NCBI GenBank assembly: GCA_934654475.1
Contig: CAKUFZ010000008.1
Location: 1 to 64,000, forward strand
Reading direction: 5' to 3'
Length of the DNA stretch: 64,000 nucleotides
Source of the DNA: an uncultured Coriobacteriales bacterium
GTDB taxonomy: Bacteria > Actinomycetota > Coriobacteriia > Coriobacteriales > UMGS124
Position numbers and translations under genes: made by a program. The number at the start of each line of letters is the position of its first letter. Position 1 is the stretch's first letter. Under the pieces are notes generated by a model. It was not told the DNA's origin. It saw nothing but the letters and a program-made list of their open reading frames with translations, and searched no databases. Below are positions 24,770 through 34,092 of this stretch, piece after piece.

Positions 24770-26323
24770 ATGTGCGCAGCCCCTACAGGTAGCCACTTCT
24801 CAGCGCAGGGCCGTTCTGGAAATGCCTCCAAGCGCCCCGGTGAGTCTCAATATACCGCGCCGTCCACACCCGTGCAGTCCAGTGCCGAAGACACGTTCAC
24901 GGGCATGGCGGCAGTGTCGGGCTTTGCCGGATACGAGCCTAACGGCAGCAATTCCATGCCGATGAGGCCCGTCTATCCTGCACCCACCAGCGCCGGTGAG
25001 ACCGAGGAGTTCCTCGCCATCGCTTCGCAGGGCAATCCCCAGCAGCCCCAGCTCACCCCCACCGACAACCCGGTGAGCGCCCCTGCCAACCCGCTTGTGG
25101 CTGCCAAGATGGCCAACAGCGCCCAGACGAGCAGCGATGCCGGCCTCTTCCCCATCCAGGAAGTCGACAAGAAGAACCCCGGCAAGAACTTCGACACGAC
25201 GTTCAGCGAGCCCCGTTCCAGGAAGGGAGGCGTCGTTGTTGCCATTGTCATCATCTTGATTGTGGCGCTCATCGCAGGTGCCTATCTCTACATCACCAAT
25301 CAGGAAGCTGCCAAGGCCAAGGAGAAGCTCGACTCGGCAATCGAGACGCTTGTCTCCACCGACTCCGTCATGTCGGGCGTCGACGCCGCCGTTGCCCAGA
25401 CCATCTCCGACGGCATGGCTTCCGACTCCCTGTCGCTTGCCCTCGAACAGACCACCACGACGCAGAACAGCCTGTCGAGTGCCGAGACGCAGGCGAACGA
25501 CGCCCTTGCCTCGAGGCTGACCTCCGAGCAGTCCGACGCCGCCAACGCCGTGCTTTCGAGCATTTCCGCGCGCCGCTCCATGCTTGAGGCCGCCCGCCAG
25601 ATTCAGAACGCCTCGAGCACCACGGCAGCCGCCGCCGACACCCTCGATCAGGTGTATGCCCTCATGGACAGCGCCGTGAGCAAGTATTCCTACGCCAGCC
25701 AGCTGTGGGACGCCTACCTCAACGGCGACGAGGGCATCAACACCCAGGAGATCGTCGACAACGAGACGGGCGCCTACAACGACACACAGCAGGCCCTGCA
25801 GATCGTGGCCCAGGCCAAGGAGGCGGGCACGGGCGTTGATTACACGGTGATGGAGACGTACCTGTACTGCTACGCCGACCTGGTGAACGCTCGCCTGACG
25901 CACAACGGCCTTGCCATCGCCGGCGACGAGGAAGGCGCCGAGGCCCAGATGGATTGGTTCAACGCAGCCTCCGCAAACCTTGAGGCAGCCAGCGCTACCA
26001 TGCCTTGGAACACGACCGACTACCTCGCCGCCTATGGTCCCAAGGACACTTCGCTGGACGCCTTCGAGTCCAACTACGCCTATGCCCGCGACAAGCTCCT
26101 CACGGCCGACGCTGCGGTTGCGGCATACGCCGGAACCACGCCTGCGGTGACGGGCTCCCTGCCCGAGGCCCCGGCGGCACCGAGCGAACCCGCTGCTGCC
26201 GACCAGGAGGCTGCCGCCCAGCCCGAGTCGACCGAGCAGCCGCAGGGCGAGGAGGCCCCCGCCGAGGGCGAGGCTCCCGCTGAGGGCGAGGCTCCCGCTG
26301 AGGGCGAAGAGCAGACCGCCTAA
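24770..26323 (+). CDS. Single-pass membrane protein with Pro/Glu/Ala-rich tail
   Basis: 517-residue protein. The first 150 residues are cytoplasmic and disordered. A membrane helix follows (GGVVVAIVIILIVALIAGAY, near residues 158-182), then a long extracytoplasmic alpha-helical domain rich in Ala, Ser, Thr and Asp (residues 185-460) and a tail with three EGEAPA repeats ending EQTA. No sortase signal is seen. ATG 24770 has AAGGAG 6-7 nt upstream. Function unknown; probably a surface or envelope protein, followed by an M28 peptidase gene 107 bp downstream. Confidence 0.65.
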   Translation: MCAAPTGSHFSAQGRSGNASKRPGESQYTAPSTPVQSSAEDTFTGMAAVSGFAGYEPNGSNSMPMRPVYPAPTSAGETEEFLAIASQGNPQQPQLTPTDNPVSAPANPLVAAKMANSAQTSSDAGLFPIQEVDKKNPGKNFDTTFSEPRSRKGGVVVAIVIILIVALIAGAYLYITNQEAAKAKEKLDSAIETLVSTDSVMSGVDAAVAQTISDGMASDSLSLALEQTTTTQNSLSSAETQANDALASRLTSEQSDAANAVLSSISARRSMLEAARQIQNASSTTAAAADTLDQVYALMDSAVSKYSYASQLWDAYLNGDEGINTQEIVDNETGAYNDTQQALQIVAQAKEAGTGVDYTVMETYLYCYADLVNARLTHNGLAIAGDEEGAEAQMDWFNAASANLEAASATMPWNTTDYLAAYGPKDTSLDAFESNYAYARDKLLTADAAVAAYAGTTPAVTGSLPEAPAAPSEPAAADQEAAAQPESTEQPQGEEAPAEGEAPAEGEAPAEGEEQTA

Positions 26324-26430
26324 GAGCCGGAGCCGTCCGCTCCCCTTGTCTTTTCGTCTCGCCCCTTGAGTTCGGGCGGGACATGCCAGTGAAACGTCAC
26401 CACGAACGACATGCTTGGAGGAACCCCCGT

Positions 26431-28914
26431 ATGGCCGACGCCAAGGAAACCATGCGCTACCTCACGAAGGAATATGAGATCGCCCCTGCAGGAACGCGTG
26501 AGGAGAGCGACGCGGCCACGATCGTGGCGCGCGTCTTCCATCAGCATGGCCTTGAGACCATGCAGAAGAGCTTCAACTACACCTGGCACGGCAACCTCGG
26601 TCTCGCTGCGCTGATGTGCCTGACCGCCGTGCTCTCGATTGTGGGCGTGTTGCTCAGCGGCGTGGTCTCCACCGTCATGTTCGTGCTCGTGGCGATCATC
26701 GGTGTGCTGTATCTGCTTGACCGCCGTTTCGGCATCAAGACGTACAGCCGCCTGGGCCTTTCCGGTTCGAGCCAGAACGTGGTGGCGCGCCATCCTGCCG
26801 CCGCTCCCTCCCCCACCGGCCAGAAGGCCCGTCCCGTGGTGGTCATCGCCCACTACGACACGCCCCGTTCCGACCTTTTGAGCAAGCCGGCCATCGCATG
26901 GGTGAAGCCGTACCTGCCCCGCGCGATCGACGTGTGCGTCGTCGTCGAGGTCCTCGCCCTGTTCATGCAGGTGCTGCCTGTTCCCGCGGGCTTCAAGTCG
27001 TTCTTTGCCGCACTTGGCGTCATCGCCGGAGCCGTCCTTGTGGTGTGGGGCGTGTGCACCCTGCTGCATCTCTTCGTGCTGTCGTACACCCTCGGTGCCA
27101 ACGACAACAAGTCGGGCGTCGCTGCCGTGCTCGGCGTGCTTGAGCGCATTCGTCCCATTTCCGACGGCATGCCCTTTGGTCCCGACGACGAGGTGAGGCA
27201 GGAGCAGGGCGCAGACGAGCTTGGCGTGAGCGATGCCAAGCCCCGTTCGTATCCCGAGCGCCTTCCCCTTCGCCGCGAGGAGACCGGCGAGTCTCAGGAC
27301 CTCGCTTCCGACCGCGAGGCAATGCGTCCCCGCGCCGCTATGGAGCCCCGCGTCGACGAGCCCGAGTCCAACAAGCCCGTGCGTCATGGCCTTGCGGCCG
27401 TACGCGCCCTCGGCATCCTCCCCGACACGTGCCAGATTGAGTACGTGCCCGTCGAGCAGGGCGCCGTTCATCGTGCAAGCCAGCATGACGTCTGCGCCGA
27501 GCAGGCGGCTGCCGCCAGCACCATGCTCATCTCCCCTGCCCCCGTCGCCGAGTCTGCCCAGCAGGCAAGCCTCGACCTTGGCGATCAGGTCACGAACGTC
27601 GCGGCCGCCCCGGTCGACCCCGAGGCCGCCAAGGACGCAGAGGCCGACGCCATGTTCGCTTCGATCGTGCGCGAGAACCGCCTCTCGGGCGACCTCAACC
27701 CCGAGCCTGCCGCGACGTCTCTGCTGGCGCCCGTGAACGCAGGCACCGCGACGGTGACCTCCACCGACGAGCCTGACGCCGAGATCCGCGGTGCCGCGCA
27801 GGCCCCGCGTGACGTTGCCATGCATTCGGCAAGCGTTTCCCAGCAGTTCATCATGGACGAGCCCGACTCGTTTGCGGCCTCCGCCATCCAGGACCCCACG
27901 TGGGGAACCTCCTCGTTCAAGCCTGTCACTTCCGCTTCCATGACCTCTCCCCGCTTCCTTGCCGATCTCCCCGATCCGGCTGTGGCGGCTGTGGATCCCT
28001 TCGGCGTTTCGAACATCCAGACCGTGGGCAACTACAACCCCGACGACTTCTCGAGCATGGACTTCGAGACGGGCACGCATCAGTCCGTGACCCCCACCAT
28101 GCTCGAGCAGGCTCGCCGCCAGGACCTCGCCGGCTTCTCCACCGACCTTGGCGACATGACCAAGCGCGGCCGCAAGGCGAAGAAGAACCGCCAGAAGGGC
28201 CGCATCTCCACTCGCGCCGCCGATATGCAGCAGCAGATGCAGGAGCAGTCCTTCAACGATTGGCTTGGCCTCGATGAGGGCTTCGACGCCAAGAAGAACG
28301 GCGAGCAGATTGGTTCGTGGGACAACTTCTCCGACAGCGACGGCTCCGCTCAGGGGGGCAACCCCCGCTGGCAGGGCGGCGCCGCTCCGCGTCGCACGCG
28401 CCATATGAGCGTTGAGGGCGAGCAGGCAGCCCGCGCCCGTCGTGCAGCCATGCGCCTGGGCGACCGCGACCTTACCTCGCATGAGGTGTGGTTCGTGCTC
28501 ACGGGCGCCGGCGAGGCCGGCAACGCCGGTATCCGCGACTTCATCGCGAGCTACCGCAGCGAGCTGCGCGGTGCCTACTTCATCAACCTTGAGTGCCTGG
28601 GCGCGGGTCGCCAGTCTCTCGTGGTCGAGGAGGCCGCCGACAGCTCTCGCGTGAAGGCCGACCGTCGTCTGGTCAACATCTTTGGCCAGGCGAGCCAGGA
28701 CATCAACCGCCCCGTCGCCCTGGAGCGCATGCCGTGGCGTGCAAGCGATGCCAGCATCGCGCTTGAGCAGGGCTGCCGTGCCGTCACGCTGTGCGGCGTG
28801 CAGGACGGTGTGCCTGCCAACGCCCACTGGACCGGCGACTCGCCTGAGAAGCTCGACATCAACGCCATCGAGGACGCCGTGGACATGGTGGTCGAGGTCA
28901 TCAAGAACGCGTAA
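26431..28914 (+). CDS. M28-family metallopeptidase with large internal insertion
   Basis: 827-residue protein. Zinc-ligand motifs of an M28 aminopeptidase are split: AHYDTP near residue 140 and GANDNKSGVAAVLG near 223, then GAGEAGNAGI near 690, LECLGAG near 719 and AHWTGDSPEKLD near 797. Between them lies an insertion of about 440 residues that is acidic, Pro/Ala-rich and has no recognisable domain. Four hydrophobic segments (two near 50-90, two near 170-215) suggest membrane anchoring within the peptidase fold. The catalytic set looks complete. ATG 26431 follows GGAGG. Substrate unknown. Confidence 0.72.
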   Translation: MADAKETMRYLTKEYEIAPAGTREESDAATIVARVFHQHGLETMQKSFNYTWHGNLGLAALMCLTAVLSIVGVLLSGVVSTVMFVLVAIIGVLYLLDRRFGIKTYSRLGLSGSSQNVVARHPAAAPSPTGQKARPVVVIAHYDTPRSDLLSKPAIAWVKPYLPRAIDVCVVVEVLALFMQVLPVPAGFKSFFAALGVIAGAVLVVWGVCTLLHLFVLSYTLGANDNKSGVAAVLGVLERIRPISDGMPFGPDDEVRQEQGADELGVSDAKPRSYPERLPLRREETGESQDLASDREAMRPRAAMEPRVDEPESNKPVRHGLAAVRALGILPDTCQIEYVPVEQGAVHRASQHDVCAEQAAAASTMLISPAPVAESAQQASLDLGDQVTNVAAAPVDPEAAKDAEADAMFASIVRENRLSGDLNPEPAATSLLAPVNAGTATVTSTDEPDAEIRGAAQAPRDVAMHSASVSQQFIMDEPDSFAASAIQDPTWGTSSFKPVTSASMTSPRFLADLPDPAVAAVDPFGVSNIQTVGNYNPDDFSSMDFETGTHQSVTPTMLEQARRQDLAGFSTDLGDMTKRGRKAKKNRQKGRISTRAADMQQQMQEQSFNDWLGLDEGFDAKKNGEQIGSWDNFSDSDGSAQGGNPRWQGGAAPRRTRHMSVEGEQAARARRAAMRLGDRDLTSHEVWFVLTGAGEAGNAGIRDFIASYRSELRGAYFINLECLGAGRQSLVVEEAADSSRVKADRRLVNIFGQASQDINRPVALERMPWRASDASIALEQGCRAVTLCGVQDGVPANAHWTGDSPEKLDINAIEDAVDMVVEVIKNA

Positions 28915-29023
28915 AGCCCTATGGCTTGCACGCATGCACGAATGAAGTAACAACGCGAGTGGCCGTCTTGCGGGCCCTAAGGGGTGAGCCGCAGGGCGGC
29001 CACGTGCGTATAGGAGGAATGAC

Positions 29024-29722
29024 GTGAAGATCATCGTCGTAGGGTGCGGTCGCGTTGGCAAGCAGCTGGCCGAGGTGCTCGACACCCCCGAGAACCAAGT
29101 GACCGTCATCGATGTCGACGCCACGGCACTCGCGCGTCTGTCGAGCGAGTTTCAGGGCGCGCGCGTGGTGGGACACGGCTATGACGAGAGCGTGCTGGAG
29201 CAGGCTGGCATCAGGGACTGCGACGCGTTTGCCGCCGTCACGAGCATGGACAACGTGAACCTCATGGCAAGCGAGGTCGCCCGCCGACTCTACTCTGTGC
29301 CCCACGTGCTCACGCGCCTTATCAATCCCGAGCATATCAAGCTGTATCAGCAGCTGGGCTTGGACTACCTATGCGACACCGAGCTTGTGGCTGAGAACAT
29401 GGTCACGAAGGTGCGTGCACGCAGGGCCCACCACCTGGATACCTACGGCGAGTACGAGGTCCTCTCGTTTACCCTGCATGTGCCGGGCGTCATTCACGTG
29501 CGCGACCTCGAGGCATTGGGCGAGGTGCATGTGGCGCTTTTCGAGCACGACGGCGAGCAGTTCCTGGCAGCGCATAACATGTTCTTGCACGACGGCGACA
29601 CGGTGGTGGCCGTGGCGCACGAAAGCGCCCTGCCTGAGCTGGCCGAGTACATGAAGGGCGAAGCCGAGCAGGCAAAGCCCTCGGCAGCGTCTGTCCTCGT
29701 GGGCCTTGTGGGAAGGAAGTAG
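29024..29722 (+). CDS. TrkA-type potassium uptake regulator, first of pair
   Basis: 232-residue cytosolic regulator with an N-terminal RCK/TrkA-N domain: nucleotide loop VVGCGRVGKQLAEVLD, acidic end VTVIDVD, and a C-terminal TrkA-C domain (about 145-215) with HDGDTVVAVAHE. It would bind NAD(H) or ATP and gate a K+ transporter. GTG start with AGGAGG upstream. The next gene is a second TrkA-like protein 3 bp downstream, but no channel gene is adjacent. Confidence 0.88.
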   Translation: MKIIVVGCGRVGKQLAEVLDTPENQVTVIDVDATALARLSSEFQGARVVGHGYDESVLEQAGIRDCDAFAAVTSMDNVNLMASEVARRLYSVPHVLTRLINPEHIKLYQQLGLDYLCDTELVAENMVTKVRARRAHHLDTYGEYEVLSFTLHVPGVIHVRDLEALGEVHVALFEHDGEQFLAAHNMFLHDGDTVVAVAHESALPELAEYMKGEAEQAKPSAASVLVGLVGRK

Positions 29723-29725
29723 CGC

Positions 29726-30397
29726 ATGTACTTCGTATTGGGCGGCGGTGGCAAGGTGGGAGAGGCGGCTGCAAAGCTGTTGCTGGCGGCCGGCCACGAG
29801 GTTGCCATCGTCGAGAACGACGAGGACCACACCTCGATTCTCGCCGAGCATCTCACGGGCCGTGTGATGGTCATCAAGGGCGACTGCTGCGACACCAAGG
29901 CGCTCGTGGACGCCGGCATCATGGACGCCGACGTGTACTGCGCGCTTTCGGGTCATGATGACGACAATCTTGCATCGTGCGAGATCGCCGCGACCCTGTA
30001 TCGCGTGGCACGCACGGTCGCGCGCGTCAACGACCCCCGCAACGAGCGTATCTTCGTGAAGATGGGCATCGAGACGGTGAGCTCGACCACGGCCATCGCC
30101 AACATGGTGCAGTCGGCCGTGGTGATGTCGTCGGGCGAGCGCAACGTCATGCCGCTCGTCCACGACGGGTTCGTCCTCATGGAGGTGCTGACCGCCGGCT
30201 TGTCGGGGGGTGCCGAGAGCGCTCGCCGCGTGAGCGAGATCGACCTGCCCGGGCAAGCTGCGCTTTTGGCCGTGTGGTCTGATGGCGCTTACCGGCCTGT
30301 GGCCCCCTCCACGCTCATCACCCCGGGCGCCACGGTGCTCGTTGCCGCGCAGCCTGAAGACGAGCCTGAGGTACGCCGAGCGCTCTTCGATCTGTAG
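29726..30397 (+). CDS. TrkA-type potassium uptake regulator, second of pair
   Basis: 223-residue paralogue of the preceding protein. The nucleotide loop is VLGGGGKVGEAAAKLLLAAG with NDEDH at the ribose position; DCCDTKALVDAGIMDADVYC follows as in KtrA/TrkA proteins. A C-terminal TrkA-C part is present. Two separate RCK proteins in one operon suggest a hetero-oligomer like the CglK/SibK pairs of some Gram-positives, but the transporter must lie elsewhere. Last gene of the strand block before tRNA-Lys. Confidence 0.87.
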   Translation: MYFVLGGGGKVGEAAAKLLLAAGHEVAIVENDEDHTSILAEHLTGRVMVIKGDCCDTKALVDAGIMDADVYCALSGHDDDNLASCEIAATLYRVARTVARVNDPRNERIFVKMGIETVSSTTAIANMVQSAVVMSSGERNVMPLVHDGFVLMEVLTAGLSGGAESARRVSEIDLPGQAALLAVWSDGAYRPVAPSTLITPGATVLVAAQPEDEPEVRRALFDL

Positions 30398-30493
30398 AGT
30401 CTCGCACAAGGCGAAGTTTCTGGTTGTTTAAGCGGTGAATCTGCAACGTTGTCGCTGTTAAACGCTTGCAGATGAGGTACTATCAGCCGATGC

Positions 30494-30569
30494 GGGCCGT
30501 TAGCTCAGTTGGCAGAGCAGGGGACTTTTAATCCCAAGGTCGTGGGTTCGACCCCCACACGGCCCACCA
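30494..30569 (+). tRNA. tRNA-Lys (TTT)
   Basis: Acceptor GGGCCGT/ACGGCCC, D-arm GCTC...GAGC, anticodon loop CTTTTAA with anticodon TTT, T-arm GTGGG-TTCGACC-CCCAC, and encoded CCA. One mismatch at the top of the anticodon stem. The tRNA marks the left edge of an accessory patch. Confidence 0.95.
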
Positions 30570-30573
30570 TTGC

Positions 30574-30620
30574 AAAAACGCAGGTCAGACGGTGTAAATC
30601 GTCTGGCCTGTTTGCGTTTT
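30574..30620 (+). terminator. Terminator after tRNA-Lys
   Basis: A-rich 5' flank, paired GGTCAGACG/CGTCTGGCC with one wobble, further pairing of GCA/TGC and AAAACG/CGTTTT and a short T-run. It is placed 5 bp after the tRNA. Confidence 0.7.
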
Positions 30621-30910
30621 GGGGCCAAGGTGCAACACGAGGTGCGACAAAGTGCCACAAATTCTCACATTTGGCGTACGCAACTGGCCAAGAAGTTGCC
30701 ACAGACGGCTAATAATCTGTGTATAAAGCCATCGAAAGGGTTAGGGTGAAACATGCTTTACCCCAACCATCAAGTAGGGGGGAGACGAGACCAACTCCTG
30801 AAGGGGGTAAGCATGTTCCCCTCCCAATAGAAATCGATAAATGCCGCGCGCGGTGGTGCTCGACACAACCGCGTCGCGCGCGGCATTTTTGCGATAGAAT
30901 GCGCGGATAG
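30621..30910. other. Intergenic with alternative RNA hairpins
   Basis: No gene is convincing here. Two pairings compete: 30750-30764 with 30804-30817 (about 14 bp, one bulge), or GGTT.GGGT with ACCC.AACC inside 30739-30769. A strong GC-rich hairpin with T5 follows at 30839-30890. The layout, alternative structures then terminator, looks like a small regulatory RNA or a leader whose downstream gene was lost. Confidence 0.4.
30839..30890 (+). terminator. Strong GC-rich terminator hairpin
   Basis: Long stem AAATGCCGCGCGCG/CGCGCGCGGCATTT plus inner pairing and TTTTT. It lies 20 bp before the truncated helicase frame. Confidence 0.85.
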
Positions 30911-32221
30911 TTCTCCATATGGTCGGCGGGCCTCAAAACGCAGCGCGATCCGTGGGCGTGGGGTTACTCGCGAGATGGCGTCCAAAAGCAGATGGGTCGG
31001 CTCCTTGGAAACATGAACCGGGAAATCAAAGACGCTAGAGCGGAAAGCAGGGCCGTTACCTACGACTCGAAGCGTTTCAGCTGGACTCGTCGTATGGAAG
31101 ATATTGCAAAGAAGGGCGGCCAGCTCGTCTTCAATGGCAACCAGGTCATAAAGGGCATGTACAGGCCATTCTGTAAGCTGTGGGTTTACTATGACCGTAT
31201 GATGAACGAAATGACCTATCAGCAACTCATGCTTTCCTCAAGTGCCGAGGAAAAAGGCGGCGACGAAAGGACCTATCAGCAACATCTCCTCCATTGCCTT
31301 GAGAACTATTGCATTAGCATGGTGTTTGGACCGCGTGATTTCTCCTGTCTTATGACGAACGTCATCCCAGATATTCAGCTTTCATTTAATGGCCAGTGCT
31401 TCCCTCTCTACTGGTACGAGGAGTCCGAGGTCGGGACGGCGCTCTTCGACGACAACGACGTCGCTTATGACGGCGAGCAGCTGTCGCTCTTTGGCAACGG
31501 TGCCTCCCACACGGAGAAGACCGTCACAAGGCGTGACACCATCACCGACCAGGCGCTGGGCGTCTTCCGCAAGGCCTACCCGCGTGCCTTTGCGGGTCGC
31601 TACAAGAAGGACGGCGGGGAGGAGCTCTCCAAGGAGGACATCTTCTTCTACGTCTATGGCATCCTGCACTCTCCGGAGTACCGGGAGCGCTTTGCGGCCA
31701 ACCTCAAGAAGGAGCTGCCGCGCATACCCCTGGCCGAGGACTTCCGCACCTTCTCCGAGGCGGGCCGCAAGCTGGCTGGCTTGCACCTCAACTACGAGAG
31801 CGTCGAGCCCTGGGGTGGTATTGTCGAGGACGGTGACTCCGTTGATCCGGGTCGTACGGAGAAGATGACGTTCGGCAAGTGCAAGAAAGACGAGGAGCAC
31901 CCCGACGGCAAGGACATGACCGTGCTGCACGTGGCGCAGAACCTCACGCTGCGCAACATCCCGCTTGAGGCCTACGACTACGTGGTCAACGGACGCTCGG
32001 CCATCGGCTGGCTCATGGACCGCTACCAGGTGAGGTGTGACAAAGCCTCTGAGATCGTGAACGACCCCAACGACTACTCCGACGACCCGCGCTACATCGT
32101 GGACCTCGTGGAGAGCGTCGTCACCGTGTCCATCGAGACCATGAGCATCGTGCGGTCGCTCCCGCCGCTCCACGAGCGCCCTCAGCCCGCTGACTGGCCC
32201 ATGGAATGGAAGATGGGATAG
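30911..32221 (+). pseudogene. 5'-truncated type ISP-like restriction/helicase remnant
   Basis: An open frame of 436 codons starts right after a TAG at 30908-30910 with FSIWSAGLKTQRDPWAWGYS and continues through GRLLGNMNREI to a stop at 32221. It matches the C-terminal specificity part of long restriction-methylation/helicase proteins (usually about 1,500 or more residues), with LHLNYESVEPW, MTFGKCKKDEE, and NIPLEAYDYVVNGRSAIGWL near its end. Helicase and methyltransferase domains are missing. ATG 30992 could still give a 409-residue product, but its ribosome site is poor. It is most likely a dead fragment left by a deletion or failed integration beside tRNA-Lys. Confidence 0.75.
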
Positions 32222-32236
32222 AGCCTGGCTTCGATC

Positions 32237-32285
32237 TAGACGGGGCACATGCCCCTTTGAAAGAACATGTGCCCCGTCTTTCAAA
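32237..32285. terminator. Bidirectional hairpin terminator
   Basis: Perfect 14-bp stem (32238-32251 with 32266-32279), loop 14 nt, flanked by TTTC on the right. It lies between the convergent helicase remnant and the AlbA-domain gene. Confidence 0.85.
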
Positions 32286-32288
32286 TGG

Positions 32289-33983
32289 CTATGATTGAAT
32301 AGCTTTGACAAGATAATGGGATTTGCTACCCTGTCCGGCTGCCATAAGCTCCTCTTTTGCAACCAGTTTTTGAAGTAGGCGATAAGCCTGCTTTCTGTTG
32401 ATGTGCAAGAGGTTCTCCACATCACGCGTGGCGATTTTCCCTCCCTGTTCCCGTGCGAGTTTCATGACGAGTTCGGGATATCTGACTTTATCGATATCGG
32501 TCTGGAGTACAAAACTTTTCTCTTTGCCCGAACATCTATAGACATTTTTACTCAGTATATATGAACGAGGGCTATTGCCCCAAGCTTCAACCAAGCCTAT
32601 TTCGACGAGTGTCTCAAGAGTCGAGCGAGCCATTGTCTCGGTGAAGTTCAGCTGCTGGGCTAGTTGCGATGCCGTGAGCCGCCTTTGGTTCTTCAACGCA
32701 TCAAGTACGAGTAAGGAGCGTAAAGACAGTGCCCTACCGCTGCGCGCCTGCTCATCTTGTATCATTTGCATGAAGGGTTTGTCGGGCGCACTACGTGCGA
32801 TGAATACTTTGACGTATGTGGCTGTAGAGCCTGTGTAGTCTGGCAATGGGCGCCCGTAATACAAAGAACCCTCGAAGATACGGTCGACGCCTCGCCCTGT
32901 TTTCTCGGCAAGGCCAATGCGTTTGAGAGCACTCATGAGGCATTCGTTGCGACCATGGGGTTCAACGGTGAGAAGATTGTCTACAGTAACCCCTTCGATA
33001 AACCCGCCAGGATTGGCGATGGTCAGCCCTTCGTTGTCGACAAGTACACGGACGCGGCCAAGCGTCGCATAGTCTCGATGGCCAAATGCATTGACCAACG
33101 CTTCCCTGAATGCTCTCTTGTCGAACTGAGGTACAGACAGCCTGAACAAGCCGTCTTCATACTCTTCTTCGGGGTTCCAGGGATCAAGCATTTCGAACAT
33201 CTTCTCAATTGTATAGAGAAGTGGTTGATCGAAATCCTGGTTTATTCGGACTTCAGTTCCATCAAGAACTTGGAAAGTGGCACCTGCTGTTGGCATGCAT
33301 CGGCGAATGGCATCTTCTTTGCCGACGAGAAGCATGCCTGCTACCGTGGGGGTTGGTTTTCCATCCACAACAGTAGTCATGCGTAGAGAACTCAGGATTT
33401 CGTTGTCGGAAAGTTCAAGCAATGACTGGTCGGCGCCACGACTGCGGGATAGGATTTCACGCAGTCGAGTAATTTCCTCGGGACTAAAGTCATCGACGTT
33501 TGTGTCTGGAATGGGGAATGTTGAGTAGTCAAGCTGTCCAACGGTAGAAAGTCTAGTGATGATTTCATATGGATACATGGGCACGCTTTCAGGCGAGCCG
33601 TCAGCCTTCAAGCGCCGTCGCATTATCTTTCCGTCAGAGGAAGCGACGATACCGACAGATTTTGAGATTTCAATCAAGGCAATTTGGACGCCATGCTCGT
33701 CCGATTTGCCAGTGGCGTCCAGGTGTAAGACGGATATCCTGGCTGCTACGGGAGGGATTGTTTTGTTTGCAATCAGCGCTGCGAGTCTGATTACATCCTC
33801 GTGCTCTTTATGAAGGCCTGTTGGAACCCCGTTGTCCTCTACTCCGAGATAGATGGAACCCCCGTCGGTGTTGCAAAGCGCTACGACGGTATCGATGAGC
33901 TCGCTGTCTCGCAAGTGTTTCAAATCACTCTTGAATTCAACAGAGAGCGTTTCCTTTTCGGGAATCTCGCGTTGAGAAGCCAT
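32289..33983 (-). CDS. AlbA_2/Schlafen-domain transcriptional regulator
   Basis: 564-residue protein. Residues about 5-130 form the AlbA_2 (Schlafen-like) domain: LSVEFKSDLKHLRDSELIDT then VALCNTDGGSIYLGVEDNG. Residues 240-400 form an ATPase-like C-terminal domain (FREALVNAFGHRDYATLGRV, then EKTGRGVDRIFEGS). Two winged helices follow (LTASQLAQQLNFTETMARST and ATRDVENLLHINRKQAYRLL). ATG 33983 has GGAGGA upstream. The codon use looks less GC-biased than neighbouring housekeeping genes, which suggests recent transfer. Large palindromes upstream may be its operators. Confidence 0.82.
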   Translation of the reverse strand: MASQREIPEKETLSVEFKSDLKHLRDSELIDTVVALCNTDGGSIYLGVEDNGVPTGLHKEHEDVIRLAALIANKTIPPVAARISVLHLDATGKSDEHGVQIALIEISKSVGIVASSDGKIMRRRLKADGSPESVPMYPYEIITRLSTVGQLDYSTFPIPDTNVDDFSPEEITRLREILSRSRGADQSLLELSDNEILSSLRMTTVVDGKPTPTVAGMLLVGKEDAIRRCMPTAGATFQVLDGTEVRINQDFDQPLLYTIEKMFEMLDPWNPEEEYEDGLFRLSVPQFDKRAFREALVNAFGHRDYATLGRVRVLVDNEGLTIANPGGFIEGVTVDNLLTVEPHGRNECLMSALKRIGLAEKTGRGVDRIFEGSLYYGRPLPDYTGSTATYVKVFIARSAPDKPFMQMIQDEQARSGRALSLRSLLVLDALKNQRRLTASQLAQQLNFTETMARSTLETLVEIGLVEAWGNSPRSYILSKNVYRCSGKEKSFVLQTDIDKVRYPELVMKLAREQGGKIATRDVENLLHINRKQAYRLLQKLVAKEELMAAGQGSKSHYLVKAIQS

Positions 33984-34031
33984 GTGTGTCCTGTCCTCCA
34001 ATTTTACTGTCAAGTGGATTCTAACAGACGA

Positions 34032-34092
34032 TTGGGACATTGAATGGGACATGTCCTATTAAGATTAGGACATGTCCCATTCAATGTCCCAA
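34032..34092. repeat. 61-bp palindrome, upstream of AlbA gene
   Basis: 27-bp perfect arms (34032-34058 and 34066-34092) around a 7-bp spacer TTAAGAT. Each arm itself contains the 10-bp palindrome GGACATGTCC. It is 49 bp upstream of the AlbA-domain start codon on the promoter side. Confidence 0.95.

Noticed and set aside
26320..29124. 934-codon antisense frame over the peptidase gene
   Set aside because: High GC at third positions keeps the reverse frame open; no domain or ribosome site is visible.
30505..30702. Minus-strand frame over tRNA-Lys
   Set aside because: Classic spurious translation of a tRNA gene.
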